DNA of 64,000 bases from DATGUP01 sp035301265 (GCA_035301265.1 DATGUP010000021.1:35040-99039); one strand, 5' to 3'. Counted from the first letter of the stretch, positions 1 to 8,096 are shown. Program-made: numbers and translations. The notes: a model not told the origin generated them from the sequence alone.

Positions 1-231
1 AGGAGTTTGATATTCAACATCATCACCGATAACAATCGCAACATCATGTGCTCGTACATCGCCATTGGATACGAGCGAAAATAAATCGTTGCGCCCGAAA
101 AACATGGATAGATGTGCCTTTTTTTCTGAAGATATTATATCGGCACCAGCCACCTGATATCCGCCCTCAAGCAATGTGTTTACAAGATGAAAGCCGATCC
201 AATGAAAGCAATTTTGCACTAAAACATTCAT
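1..231 (-). CDS. Partial Rossmann-fold protein, epimerase/dehydratase-like N-terminus
   Basis: An open frame starts at ATG 231, behind a good GGGAGG ribosome binding site, and runs off the left edge after 77 codons, so the C-terminus is missing. The start has a short beta strand (MNVLVQN) followed by W-I-G-F-H-L-V-N-T-L-L-E-G-G-Y-Q-V. This is the layout of the first beta-alpha-beta unit of NAD-dependent epimerases, although the glycine motif is degenerate (N-C-F-H-W-I-G). It is transcribed divergently from the DUF2929 gene. The enzyme reaction cannot be named from this fragment. Confidence 0.5.
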   Translation of the reverse strand, partial: MNVLVQNCFHWIGFHLVNTLLEGGYQVAGADIISSEKKAHLSMFFGRNDLFSLVSNGDVRAHDVAIVIGDDVEYQTP

Positions 232-335
232 TCCTATTCCTCCCTTCCGTTGATTGTTGATGCGAGAAAAAATCTTTTCATTTTACCATTGGTTTGATAA
301 ACTAATAAAAGAATATAAATCGAGGTGTAAAGAGC

Positions 336-512
336 ATGCGATTGATTTGGACCATTATTTGGGCGCTTTTAATTAGCGGGGCCGTCTCCTATGTTTTATC
401 GAGCATGGCTGGGGAAACATTTGATATGACAGGCACGCTTGCGCTCGCAGGAATATTTGTGGTCACCATCTTTGTCCTCGGAAGTATGCTAAAGGAAACA
501 AATGAATATTAA
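336..512 (+). CDS. Small membrane protein, DUF2929 (YjzD) family
   Basis: This 58-residue protein starts at ATG 336 behind GAGGTG. It opens with MRLIWTIIWALLISGAVSYV, then a short polar turn (S-S-M-A-G-E), then a second hydrophobic helix ending in F-V-L-G-S-M-L-K. Two membrane helices with the R-x-I-W-T start and the S-S-M turn are typical of the DUF2929/YjzD family of Bacillaceae, whose function is unknown. In B. subtilis yjzD lies close to the yit genes, and those genes also follow here. Confidence 0.65.
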   Translation: MRLIWTIIWALLISGAVSYVLSSMAGETFDMTGTLALAGIFVVTIFVLGSMLKETNEY

Positions 513-515
513 ATG

Positions 516-575
516 TGCAGAGGGATTCCCTAACAGACGTTGCCAACGCCTTCGTTGTATGGGAATCCTTCGTTT
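516..575. terminator. Hairpin between convergent genes 336-512(+) and 585-974(-)
   Basis: AGGGATTCCC near 520 pairs, with one G-T, with GGGAATCCTT near 562. The loop is about 30 nt and is followed by a T-rich stretch. It could serve both converging genes. Confidence 0.5.
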
Positions 576-584
576 ATTTCGCAA

Positions 585-974
585 CTAATACCAAGGCAGC
601 GCACTAATCGCAGCAAGCGCCGCAAGCGGCAAAACAACACGGGCAAATCGGCGAGGAGGATAACCATAGCTAGGATAAAATCCAGCTTTCGGATAACCTA
701 CACCATAACCAAACGGACCGTATCCGCCCGCAGCTCCGTACCCCGGAAAACCGCCATAGCCACCATATCCGTAACCAAAGCCGCCCGGCTGTCTGTATTG
801 ATGATTCCCCGGATAATGTGTGGTCGCTTCAAGCGGCACCGCAAAATAAACGTATTCATCATCCACGCCCGTAAGAATTCCATCGAGTTTTTTTCCATCG
901 ACCGTCTCAGCTAGTACGTAAGCATGCATATGTTGTTTGCATAAATCATACATATGACGATAGTTATACGACAT
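585..974 (-). CDS. Gly/Tyr/Pro-rich protein with Sm-like N-terminal module, likely spore-coat associated
   Basis: The protein has 129 residues and starts at ATG 974, about 11 nt behind GAGGAGG. Residues 1-50 contain D-G-K-K-L-D-G-I-L-T-G-V-D-D-E-Y-V-Y-F-A-V, a small beta-barrel pattern seen in Sm/SH3-like modules. Residues about 55-105 are a low-complexity G-Y-G/G-F-P tract. The C-terminus is basic then hydrophobic (P-P-R-R-F-A-R-V-V-L-P-L-A-A-L-A-A). Tyr/Gly/Pro-rich proteins with this kind of tail occur in Bacillus spores. GerQ, also in this window, combines similar parts in the opposite order. The coat assignment is inference; no enzyme motif is visible. Confidence 0.5.
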   Translation of the reverse strand: MSYNYRHMYDLCKQHMHAYVLAETVDGKKLDGILTGVDDEYVYFAVPLEATTHYPGNHQYRQPGGFGYGYGGYGGFPGYGAAGGYGPFGYGVGYPKAGFYPSYGYPPRRFARVVLPLAALAAISALPWY

Positions 975-1063
975 GTTTATCTCAACCTCCTCACCTTCAG
1001 CCTATTCATCAACCAACAGATGGTGACTGTTGACAAGTAAAACTGCAAAATGGAGGCCATTTC

Positions 1064-1885
1064 ATGGACCATCTTACGGCATTATGTCAACTTCTTACAT
1101 ATGTCTTTTTAGGTCTATTTCAAGGGGTTACGGAACCGCTCCCAATCTCGTCAAGCGGGCATCTCATCATATTGCGAGAATTGTTCGATATCCGTATTAA
1201 AGGGTTATCATTTGAAATCCTTGTTAATTTTGGCTCGTTAATTGCAGTCTTTCTCGTGTATCGAAATGCGATTGTTAAGCTCATGATCAACGGGCTTTAC
1301 TTTATTCAAACAAAGGAGCAGAATGTCAAAAGGGATGGGCGATTTATTTTACTCCTTATTGTGGCAACCATTCCAACCGGACTCATCGGTCTGATCTTAA
1401 AAGATTATATCAGCCAAGCACTGAGCGGGGTGCGAATTGTCGGCGCAACCCTTTTACTCACCGGTCTTGCTTTATGGATTATTCGCAATTTACGCGGATG
1501 GAAAAATGATGAACATATCACCATTAAAGATGCGATCATTGTCGGTCTCGCCCAATCCGTGGCGCTTGTTCCAGGTATTAGCCGTTCTGGAGCGACGCTT
1601 GTGGCCGCCATGCTTGTCGGGATGAAGCGAGAAACTGCACTTCGCTTTTCCTTTTTGCTTTATATTCCCGTAAGCCTCGGTATCACGGTTTTATCCGTCG
1701 GTGATATGATCGGTGCTGACCATTTTAGCACATTTATGATCCCTTATTTACTCGCGTTTATGGCAGCTATAATCGCTTCCTTTTATGCGCTGCGATGGTT
1801 TATCAACATCATGAAGCGCGGCAACTTAAAATACTTTGCCATTTACTGTTTCATTGCCGGTGCAGCCGTTCTGTTGTCTTTATAG
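1064..1885 (+). CDS. uppP: Undecaprenyl-diphosphatase UppP (BacA family)
   Basis: This 273-residue integral membrane enzyme dephosphorylates undecaprenyl pyrophosphate to regenerate the lipid carrier for cell wall synthesis; overexpression of the family gives bacitracin resistance. Both family signatures are present: G-V-T-E-P-L-P-I-S-S-S-G-H-L-I near residues 20-35 (the glutamate and S-S-S-G-H lie in the active site) and L-V-P-G-I-S-R-S-G-A-T near 166-177. The length is normal. The start at ATG 1064 has TGGAGG 8 nt upstream. A PAP2-family phosphatase at 44.8 kb might perform the same reaction from another fold. Confidence 0.95.
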   Translation: MDHLTALCQLLTYVFLGLFQGVTEPLPISSSGHLIILRELFDIRIKGLSFEILVNFGSLIAVFLVYRNAIVKLMINGLYFIQTKEQNVKRDGRFILLLIVATIPTGLIGLILKDYISQALSGVRIVGATLLLTGLALWIIRNLRGWKNDEHITIKDAIIVGLAQSVALVPGISRSGATLVAAMLVGMKRETALRFSFLLYIPVSLGITVLSVGDMIGADHFSTFMIPYLLAFMAAIIASFYALRWFINIMKRGNLKYFAIYCFIAGAAVLLSL

Positions 1886-1992
1886 ACAAACATAAGATTT
1901 CGACAAGGTCCCGAATGTTTATGTTAAAATTGTCCTGAAAATGTACAATAAAATATAGAGCGGATAAGTTGGCAGTAAAGGAGTTTTTTTGA

Positions 1993-2685
1993 TTGAATAC
2001 AAAGACAATTCAAGAGTTGCTGCAAAAATTTACGATTTTTAAAGGGTTAACAACTCCTGAAATAGAACCGATAGTCGAGTTGGCCAAACACCGATTTTAC
2101 CGTCGCGGCACACATATTTTCATGCAAGGCGATCCATTGACAAACGTCTATTTCATTCACCAAGGCAAAGTCAAGATTTATAAAACCGATTTAAACGGCA
2201 AAGAGCAAATCGTCAATATATTGCAACCAGGAGATATGTTTCCACACCAAGGTTTTTTTCGTAAGGATAACTACCCAGCGCATGCTGAAGTCATCGAGAA
2301 TGCGGTTTTAATTTATATTCCGATCAATCAATTTGAAAATTTTCTCGTCACCCATCCAAATATTTGTGTTAAACTTTTTCGCGTACTCGGTGATTTGATT
2401 GTTGACTTACAAGCTCGCCTGGAAGAACAAATTATGAATAACACATACGAACAAATCATCAAGCTATTGCTGCGATTGTCCCAAAGTCACGGAGAAGCAC
2501 AAGATGATGGCACAATTCGACTGACGACGCATTTTACTAACCGCGAACTGGCCAACATGATCGGATCGAGTCGAGAAACAGTGAGCCGCACGTTGACACA
2601 GCTGAAAAAGAAACATATGATTTCCAACGATGAATCCGGCTATATCGTCATCGATTTTGATAAATTGCATGAAGAAATTATGTAG
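1993..2685 (+). CDS. CRP/FNR-family transcription regulator without Fe-S cysteines
   Basis: The protein has 230 residues with a TTG start at 1993 behind AAAGGAG. Residues about 15-125 form a cyclic-nucleotide-binding-type beta roll (R-R-G-T-H-I-F-M-Q-G-D-P). A dimer helix follows, then a C-terminal winged helix at about 165-220. The recognition helix reads G-S-S-R-E-T-V-S-R-T-L. The R-E-x-x-x-R spacing is that of E. coli CRP and B. subtilis Fnr, which bind TGTGA-N6-TCACA. Such boxes occur in this window at 2745 and 21564. There is a single internal Cys and no N- or C-terminal cysteine cluster, so it is unlikely to sense oxygen through an Fe-S cluster. The ligand is unknown. Confidence 0.85.
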   Translation: MNTKTIQELLQKFTIFKGLTTPEIEPIVELAKHRFYRRGTHIFMQGDPLTNVYFIHQGKVKIYKTDLNGKEQIVNILQPGDMFPHQGFFRKDNYPAHAEVIENAVLIYIPINQFENFLVTHPNICVKLFRVLGDLIVDLQARLEEQIMNNTYEQIIKLLLRLSQSHGEAQDDGTIRLTTHFTNRELANMIGSSRETVSRTLTQLKKKHMISNDESGYIVIDFDKLHEEIM

Positions 2686-2725
2686 AAAAGCGAAGGGATT
2701 GCGCCTCATGTCCTTCGCTTTTTTA
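2686..2725 (+). terminator. Rho-independent terminator after the CRP/FNR gene
   Basis: AAAGCGAAGG pairs with CCTTCGCTTT across a 13-nt loop and is followed by a T run, directly downstream of the stop codon. Confidence 0.85.
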
Positions 2726-2744
2726 TAGCTACCATGTAAGCTTT

Positions 2745-2794
2745 TGTGATTCTAATCACTACCACCCTAATTAAGAATGATTATCATAAAGATG
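2745..2794 (+). promoter_or_regulatory. CRP/FNR box plus promoter for the heme-copper-like gene at 2911
   Basis: TGTGA-TTCTAA-TCACT at 2745-2760 matches TGTGA-N6-TCACA at 9 of 10 positions. A -10-like TATCAT sits at 2782-2787, which puts the start of transcription near 2794. The box centre (2752.5) is then at about -41.5, the standard position for class II activation by CRP/FNR. The transcript would have a leader of about 117 nt before ATG 2911. Confidence 0.7.
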
Positions 2795-2910
2795 AAGGGG
2801 ATAAAATCAAACGACTGTCGCGAAAGAAAATTCATGATGGTCTACGGTGCGCGATACGCTTTTACGAAATGACAAAAGAGGTGAGCCATGTGGGGCCTGG
2901 TGGAATGAAC

Positions 2911-4140
2911 ATGAAAACAAATACGAATATTAAACTGCCGCTATCGTTTATTTTATATGGTCTAGTTGCGCTGGTAGTCGGTGAATGGATTATGTTCTTT
3001 TCCGGTGACCGTCTATTGCTAGGGACATTTCGCGTTCCGGATATTTGGATGGCAGCGCATTTTCTCTTACTTGGATTTGCTGTCATGATTGCGATGGGAT
3101 CGATGTATCAACTTGTTCCGGCAGCTTTTTCAACACCGATTTGGAGCGAATCATTCGGGTTTGTGCAGCTTGTCGTCACTGCCGGTGGAATCACGCTATT
3201 TTCCATTTTACTCGGCATGAATCCAAAATATGCCTTATATGGAGGTATTATCGCAATTGGCGGTATTTTAATGTTTATTGTGCAAATGGTGATGACTATT
3301 TTACAACAAAAGAAGAAAACGATCATGACCGCGTTTGTGCTCGGTGCCCTCATCTGCTTTTTTCTAACGTTTGCCGCCGGTTTCTGGCTGATGTGGAATA
3401 TTGCTTTTGCAAGTATCACCGACCATAGTACAGTACTGTATTCACATATCGTTTTGGGTGTTGCCGGCTGGTTTACACTGCTTATTTTCGGGTTTTCCTA
3501 TAAACTTGTTCCGATGTTCAGTCTCTCCCATAGCCATTCGATGAAATGGGCGAAACCAACCTTTTTCACATACATTGTCGGCCTTTTTGTAATGCTCGGG
3601 GCGTTTTGGACTGGAAGCGGACTCATGCGAACGATTGGCTGGTTTTTGTTGTTCTTAGGTTTTGTATTTTTTTCTTTAGACATCGAGGCGATTTTGGCAA
3701 AACGATTGCGCAAAAACTTGGATAAACCATTTTCTTTTACACTTTTAGCCATTTGCATCGGATTGGGGATTCATTTCCTTGCCTTATTACTCGATATCAT
3801 CAGTGTGGACAACCCGGCGATCTGGGGCTGGTTGATTTTTCTTTATGTAACAGGTTGGATAATTTTTAGTATCCTCGGCTATTTATACAAAATTGTCCCC
3901 TTCTTATGGTGGAGCCATAAATATTCTGAGCGACGTGGCAAGGAAAAAGTGCCTTTGCCGAAAGATATGGTTAATGAAAAATTAGCCGTCGTGCTGTATA
4001 TTTTATTTATCATTGGTTCAATAGGAGTTGTTGTCGCTGCCTTATGCTCGCTTAGTCCGCTTGTCAGCTTTTTTCAAGGTTTGCTCGCTTTTAGCTCGCT
4101 GCTTTATATGGTATCGATTGTTCGCATACTCATGATCTAA
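2911..4140 (+). CDS. Multi-pass membrane protein related to heme-copper oxidase subunit I
   Basis: The protein has 409 residues and about 12 hydrophobic helices. The start is placed at ATG 2911 with GGTGGA 6 nt upstream. An upstream in-frame GTG at 2746 would fall inside the CRP/FNR box and has no ribosome site. Histidines sit in helices in contexts typical of heme-binding subunit I relatives: A-A-H-F-L-L-L-G-F-A, L-Y-S-H-I-V-L-G-V-A-G-W and S-L-S-H-S-H-S-M-K-W. It lacks the full set of catalytic copper and heme motifs of a terminal oxidase. Relatives are variously annotated as subunit-I-like or NnrS-like. It follows the regulator and carries its box, so it probably belongs to that regulon. 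A second member lies at 11016. Confidence 0.65.
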   Translation: MKTNTNIKLPLSFILYGLVALVVGEWIMFFSGDRLLLGTFRVPDIWMAAHFLLLGFAVMIAMGSMYQLVPAAFSTPIWSESFGFVQLVVTAGGITLFSILLGMNPKYALYGGIIAIGGILMFIVQMVMTILQQKKKTIMTAFVLGALICFFLTFAAGFWLMWNIAFASITDHSTVLYSHIVLGVAGWFTLLIFGFSYKLVPMFSLSHSHSMKWAKPTFFTYIVGLFVMLGAFWTGSGLMRTIGWFLLFLGFVFFSLDIEAILAKRLRKNLDKPFSFTLLAICIGLGIHFLALLLDIISVDNPAIWGWLIFLYVTGWIIFSILGYLYKIVPFLWWSHKYSERRGKEKVPLPKDMVNEKLAVVLYILFIIGSIGVVVAALCSLSPLVSFFQGLLAFSSLLYMVSIVRILMI

Positions 4141-4361
4141 TGCTCTTGGATCAACGCAGCCTATGGGGATACGAAACGGCCGGTTTGAGGGAAAGAAGGG
4201 GGATCTATTATGGGAAGCAAACAGCGTTGTATATCAAAGTACCTCTGAAATCCATGGACGGTCCGCACGGTTGTTCGTTCGGCTACATCCGCTCCTAACC
4301 GTGCGACGACGATCCATTCAAACGAAATTTCTGCATAGCTCCTTAAGTTGTCGCTTATGAA
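4141..4361. other. Gene-free stretch with a perfect 9-bp inverted repeat
   Basis: Between two converging genes, CGCACGGTT (4264-4272) and AACCGTGCG (4297-4305) form a perfect stem with a 24-nt loop and no T run. The 65-codon frame at 4163-4360 has no ribosome site and no recognisable domain. No gene is supported here. Confidence 0.5.
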
Positions 4362-4595
4362 TCATCCCCCACTGACCGGTGGAATGAATGCGACCACATC
4401 TCCTTCATTGATAACAGCATCATCACGGGCATATTCTTCATTGACGGCCACCATGACGTTGCTCATATTTTCCATGTGATATTGTGCTACAAAGTTCTTT
4501 TTCAATTCCGCCACCGTCATGCCGGCTGCTTCGACGGCGATTTTATCTTTTCCCGTCGCTTCCTGTAGTTCAGCAAACAACAGCACATCAACCAT
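4362..4595 (-). CDS. moaD: Molybdopterin synthase small subunit MoaD
   Basis: This 77-residue ubiquitin-like sulfur carrier is one half of molybdopterin synthase. Its C-terminal Gly-Gly is thiocarboxylated and donates sulfur to precursor Z in molybdenum cofactor synthesis. The protein ends in F-I-P-P-V-S-G-G, the diagnostic tail, and has the short beta-grasp length. ATG 4595 is chosen because GAGGTG lies about 6 nt upstream; a GTG at 4604 overlaps that site. It lies 20 bp downstream of moaE in the same operon. The rest of the cofactor pathway is not in the window. Confidence 0.92.
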   Translation of the reverse strand: MVDVLLFAELQEATGKDKIAVEAAGMTVAELKKNFVAQYHMENMSNVMVAVNEEYARDDAVINEGDVVAFIPPVSGG

Positions 4596-4615
4596 GCGAA
4601 TCACCTCGCTTATTC

Positions 4616-5095
4616 TTACCTTTTAATCCCTCGTATCTCTTGTGGAGTTGGTATTCTTTCCTCATACGATACCCGTTCTTTCTGGTCACCAATCCATTGT
4701 GAACCATCTTCCCAATGCTCTTTTTTCCATATCGGCACAATTTCTTTAATCCGATCAATCGCATAACGACTTGCTGCAAAGGCATCTTTTCGATGTGGCG
4801 TCGAAACAGCGATGACAACAGCGAGCTCCGAGATATCAAGACGACCGATGCGATGGGCAATGGCCGTTTTTGCATTGCCCCATTTAGCCTCAATTTCACG
4901 GCCGATTTCAGCTAGTTTCTTCTCGGCCATCGGTTTATAAGCTTGATATTCTAAAAAAAGAGTCCGTTTTCCTTTGGTGAATTCACGAACAGTTCCAGTA
5001 AATAGATTGACAGCTCCTGCCTCCGGACGGATGACTTTAGCAATAACCGTCTCAATATCGAGCGGTTGATCGGTTATCCAGAAATTCTTTTCCAT
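4616..5095 (-). CDS. moaE: Molybdopterin synthase catalytic subunit MoaE
   Basis: This 159-residue large subunit converts precursor Z to molybdopterin, using sulfur from MoaD. Family motifs are present in order: F-T-G-T-V-R-E-F (about 32-39), L-E-Y-Q-A-Y-K-P-M-A (about 49-58), H-R-I-G-R-L-D-I-S-E-L-A-V (about 81-93) and the lysine segment V-P-I-W-K-K-E-H-W near 120-128, which supplies the catalytic lysines. It is the first gene of the moaE-moaD pair. The cofactor may serve a molybdoenzyme of the CRP/FNR respiratory programme next door, but that is only a guess from proximity. Confidence 0.95.
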   Translation of the reverse strand: MEKNFWITDQPLDIETVIAKVIRPEAGAVNLFTGTVREFTKGKRTLFLEYQAYKPMAEKKLAEIGREIEAKWGNAKTAIAHRIGRLDISELAVVIAVSTPHRKDAFAASRYAIDRIKEIVPIWKKEHWEDGSQWIGDQKERVSYEERIPTPQEIRGIKR

Positions 5096-5272
5096 CTGTC
5101 TTCCCTACTTTACTCCGTAAATTTAGCTTTACTGTAATATACGCTACGAGTCATAACAAATATGCCCGGCGATTATGAAATGGAAAGGTTGTCGTGTTTT
5201 TAAATACTTATAAGTTTTTCATCAGGGCGAGCCGCCTGCATTTGTGAAGCCCGCCCATAGAGCCATTGCCGT

Positions 5273-5316
5273 TAAAAAAAGGTCGACTCATTAGCCATGA
5301 ATCAACCTTTTTATGT
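5273..5316 (-). terminator. Terminator after the YitW-like gene
   Basis: On the minus strand AAAGGTTGA pairs with TCGACCTTT (one G-T) over a 14-nt loop and is followed by T residues, just downstream of the stop at 5327. Confidence 0.75.
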
Positions 5317-5326
5317 CAGTCAACAA

Positions 5327-5638
5327 TCAATCTGGTATCCCAAGGGCGATCTTGGCATAGCGTGACATTTTGTCTTTGTTCCAAGGTGGATCCCAGACAA
5401 TATTGACGTCGATTTCTTTAACTTCAGGGATATCAGATAGCGCAAATCTGACATCTTGTTCAATATGACCAGCAAGCGGGCATCCCATTGTCGTCAAGGT
5501 CATAGTGACCGTACAAAGGCCTGCATCATCGACATCAACATCATAGACCAAGCCGAGATTGACGATGTCGATCCCTAGCTCTGGGTCGATGACATTCTCG
5601 AGCGCACCAAGTATATTTTCCTTTAGTGCCTCATCCAT
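5327..5638 (-). CDS. MIP18/DUF59-family Fe-S assembly factor, YitW-like
   Basis: ATG 5638 has GGGAGG about 8 nt upstream and gives 103 residues. The family core is clear: N-V-I-D-P-E-L-G-I-D-I-V-N-L-G-L-V-Y (about 13-30), then the conserved cysteine in M-T-L-T-T-M-G-C-P-L-A (about 49-57) and the end motif V-W-D-P-P-W. DUF59/SufT-type proteins help mature Fe-S proteins. The order with the esterase and the HAD phosphatase is that of B. subtilis yitU-yitV-yitW. Confidence 0.85.
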   Translation of the reverse strand: MDEALKENILGALENVIDPELGIDIVNLGLVYDVDVDDAGLCTVTMTLTTMGCPLAGHIEQDVRFALSDIPEVKEIDVNIVWDPPWNKDKMSRYAKIALGIPD

Positions 5639-5750
5639 TTTCTTTGCCTCCCTTGCGTTTCCTTTAACTCCATTTAAACATATTTTAGCCAAATTTAAAA
5701 TGATTTGCTCGAAGCAAAAGATATTTCCCAAGCGGTTTGTGACATCTTTT

Positions 5751-6596
5751 TTACAAATGTTGACTGAACCATTCGACCGTTTGCAGAATGGCCAACCGGC
5801 TCACTTTATGACCGCGATTTTTTTCCCGTATAAAACGAATGTTTGCCTGTTTTTTGTAATACATTAACGCATCATGGTAAAACGCATATGGTTGGGAAAA
5901 CGGCACTACAGGATCCTTATCGCCATGCCAAAACAATAGCGGTCGTTCGTTCAACATCTCCATATGCTGGGATAAATCATACGGTTCAAGCAGCGCATAT
6001 ACATCTTGTTCCATCGTCTTTGTTATCTGAAGCTCTCCCGATTGCTTGTATGTCTGCACTAATTGCTTGGCATAATCTGTCAGTGTGGGCGTCCCCATAA
6101 GAATGGCCGCTGTCTTAATCCATGGATATTGCGCCAATGCCGCAGCTGTTGTTATTCCACCCATGCTTGTGCCGGCAACACCGAAACGTTTATCTTGCAG
6201 TAAACCGCGCCGATTGAGCTCATTATAAATCGCCTCGATTTCGGTTGTATTTTTAACGACAATATCCCAAAAAGCAAGCCTTAATTTTTCTTTTGACAAC
6301 CCAGCGTCTCGTTCACCATGGTACAAACTGTCGGGGAGTATGACGCGGTACCCTTTTTCCGCCATTAAAAAAGCAAGCGGCAAATTGTGTTCTTTCGCAC
6401 TTGTAAAGCCATGGAAGTACGTTAATATCGGTAACTTTTTTTCTGCATTTTCCTTAGCGACAACGATGAGGCTCGGAATTCCACCGAGTATGTCTTTATC
6501 AATGCCAATCATGTCACCATAGCCCTTTCTTGTGTAAATTGCTTCCACTTTATCATAGTATGTCCACGTCTCTATTTGCAACTTGCTTACCATCAT
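5751..6596 (-). CDS. Alpha/beta hydrolase, YitV-like esterase
   Basis: The protein has 281 residues. The nucleophile elbow is G-T-S-M-G-G (about 143-148), preceded by the oxyanion loop Y-F-H-G-F-T-S-A-K-E. The acid is probably the aspartate of W-H-G-D-K-D-P-V-V-P-F and the histidine that of N-R-G-H-K-V near the end. Together they form a complete Ser-Asp-His triad. There is no signal peptide, so it is cytoplasmic. It lies next to the YitW-like gene as in B. subtilis. The natural substrate is unknown; dienelactone-hydrolase or prolyl-oligopeptidase-like esterases are the nearest type. Confidence 0.85.
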   Translation of the reverse strand: MMVSKLQIETWTYYDKVEAIYTRKGYGDMIGIDKDILGGIPSLIVVAKENAEKKLPILTYFHGFTSAKEHNLPLAFLMAEKGYRVILPDSLYHGERDAGLSKEKLRLAFWDIVVKNTTEIEAIYNELNRRGLLQDKRFGVAGTSMGGITTAAALAQYPWIKTAAILMGTPTLTDYAKQLVQTYKQSGELQITKTMEQDVYALLEPYDLSQHMEMLNERPLLFWHGDKDPVVPFSQPYAFYHDALMYYKKQANIRFIREKNRGHKVSRLAILQTVEWFSQHL

Positions 6597-6662
6597 TCAG
6601 CTATCTTCCCCTTTACAGAATAGATAATCACTTATAAACTAAAGCTTAACGAGGTGAAGCGA

Positions 6663-7496
6663 ATGGAAAAAAAGCAGCATTTAGTTGCACTGGATTTAGA
6701 CGGGACGTTATTGACAGACGATAAACGAATCAGCGAGCGCACGAAGGAAATTGTGCAAAAAACGATGGCAGCTGGACATATCGTTGTCATTGCGACAGGT
6801 CGGCCACACCGAGCAAGCATCCAATACTACGAAACCCTTGAGCTTAATACACCGATGATCAACTTTAACGGTGCCTTCATTCATCACCCGCGCGATGAAG
6901 CATGGGGCGTTTGGCACAATCCGATGCCCGTCGAAACAGCAAGGAAAATTGTCGAAGCAGCCTATGCGTACAATGTGCATAATATTATCGCCGAGGTCCA
7001 AGACCATGTTTACTTAGACAAAAACGACGAACGCATTGTGGAAATATTTCGATCAACTCGAGAAGATTCACCCTTTACGATCGGGAGTTTACAACATCAT
7101 TTGACAACAGCCCCGACGTCACTGCTCATCCACCCACGCGAAAATCATGCTGAATCGCTCGTTTATCATTTGCAAAAGCATTATGCCGAAGCCATTGAGC
7201 AACGTCAATGGGAAGCGCCATGGCATATCATTGAAATTGTTAAAAAAGGAATGAATAAAGCGGTTGGTTTACAAAAAATAGCCCATCACTATCACATTCC
7301 TCAAGAGCGCATCATCGCATTTGGAGATGAGGATAATGATTTAGAAATGATTGACTATGCCGGGGTTGGCGTTGCGATGAACAACGCCCTTAACGAACTG
7401 AAATCCATCGCTGATCATATTACAACATCGAATGAAGAAGACGGTGTCGGCACATTTTTAGAACAATACTTCAACTTGGATGTCAAACCGGTATAA
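6663..7496 (+). CDS. HAD-IIB (Cof-type) phosphatase, YitU-like
   Basis: The protein has 277 residues from ATG 6663, with GAGGTG 7 nt upstream; an in-frame GTG at 6654 lies inside that site. All four HAD motifs are present: D-L-D-G-T-L-L (catalytic Asp pair, near 11), A-T-G-R-P (motif II), the lysine of K-K-G-M-N-K-A (motif III) and F-G-D-E-D-N-D (motif IV). The large C2B cap between motifs II and III marks the Cof/YitU type. The B. subtilis relatives YcsE, YitU and YwtE dephosphorylate a riboflavin precursor or FMN. It is divergent from the yitV-like gene. Confidence 0.88.
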   Translation: MEKKQHLVALDLDGTLLTDDKRISERTKEIVQKTMAAGHIVVIATGRPHRASIQYYETLELNTPMINFNGAFIHHPRDEAWGVWHNPMPVETARKIVEAAYAYNVHNIIAEVQDHVYLDKNDERIVEIFRSTREDSPFTIGSLQHHLTTAPTSLLIHPRENHAESLVYHLQKHYAEAIEQRQWEAPWHIIEIVKKGMNKAVGLQKIAHHYHIPQERIIAFGDEDNDLEMIDYAGVGVAMNNALNELKSIADHITTSNEEDGVGTFLEQYFNLDVKPV

Positions 7497-7545
7497 ACTG
7501 CCGAATATTACCTGTCATACCGGGTCGTGTTTGAACCATACTATG

Positions 7546-7577
7546 AGTGAACGTTTTGATAAGACGTTCACTTTTTT
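7546..7577 (+). terminator. Terminator after the YitU-like gene
   Basis: AGTGAACGT and ACGTTCACT form a perfect 9-bp stem followed by five T. Confidence 0.9.
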
Positions 7578-7703
7578 ACTGTTCTAAGGTGTTGGCATAC
7601 GGGCAAACAAAGCAAGTCGAAGCGATTCAGAAGAATCCGTCAGAACGTTTCCTCTATAGAGCGCATTTTAAAACACAATTACCTTACACTAGGAGGGTTT
7701 AAG

Positions 7704-7913
7704 TTGGCGGAAAATAATTTATTACAGCAGGCTGTGGATGCAGTCAACAACTTTTTAAACAATCAGGGTGGGCAAAACGCTAACAAACAACAACAGCAAC
7801 AAGCAGCCCAAAACGCCATCCAAACAGCATACAACGATGCTAAAACACCTGAAGAACAACAACAGTTACAACAGCTGGAACAACGTCTCAAACAAAACAG
7901 TGGATTGGGCTAA
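7704..7913 (+). CDS. Gln/Asn-rich small protein, DUF3813-like
   Basis: The protein has 69 residues from a TTG start at 7704, with AGGAGGG about 9 nt upstream. It begins N-L-L-Q-Q-A-V-D-A-V-N-N-F, has a Gln tract in the middle, and ends with A-I-Q-T-A-Y-N-D-A-K-T-P-E-E-Q-Q-Q-L-Q-Q-L. That heptad-like end resembles DUF3813 proteins of Bacillus, which are short helical proteins of unknown function. It sits where B. subtilis has small genes between yitT and yitU. The family call is tentative; the coding potential is well supported by the ribosome site and the terminator downstream. Confidence 0.6.
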   Translation: MAENNLLQQAVDAVNNFLNNQGGQNANKQQQQQAAQNAIQTAYNDAKTPEEQQQLQQLEQRLKQNSGLG

Positions 7914-8010
7914 CACCTAAAATGAATCAATACCTCCGTCAAAACAGCTTGTGATAGAAATATCTAATTCATTTGTCGATGAAAGGGAATTGTTGATCAA
8001 GCTGATTAGA

Positions 8011-8035
8011 GGGATCAGGTTACTGATCCCTTTTT
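8011..8035 (+). terminator. Terminator after the DUF3813-like gene
   Basis: GGGATCAG and CTGATCCC form a perfect 8-bp stem with a GTTA loop and five T. A TATAAT at about 8054-8059 just downstream probably belongs to the promoter of the next gene. Confidence 0.9.
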
Positions 8036-8096
8036 AATACATATGTTTTCTGTTATAATGAAAGCAAGTATGTACAAATATAGGAGGGAATATGTC

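Noticed and set aside
540..914. A 124-codon basic frame opposite the Gly/Tyr-rich protein
   Set aside because: The Gly/Tyr-rich minus-strand frame has a good ribosome site and family-like features; the plus frame is a shadow of its repetitive codons.
4163..4360. A 65-codon plus-strand frame downstream of the heme-copper-like gene
   Set aside because: Basic, low-information sequence, poor start context and overlap with an inverted repeat; it is likely chance.
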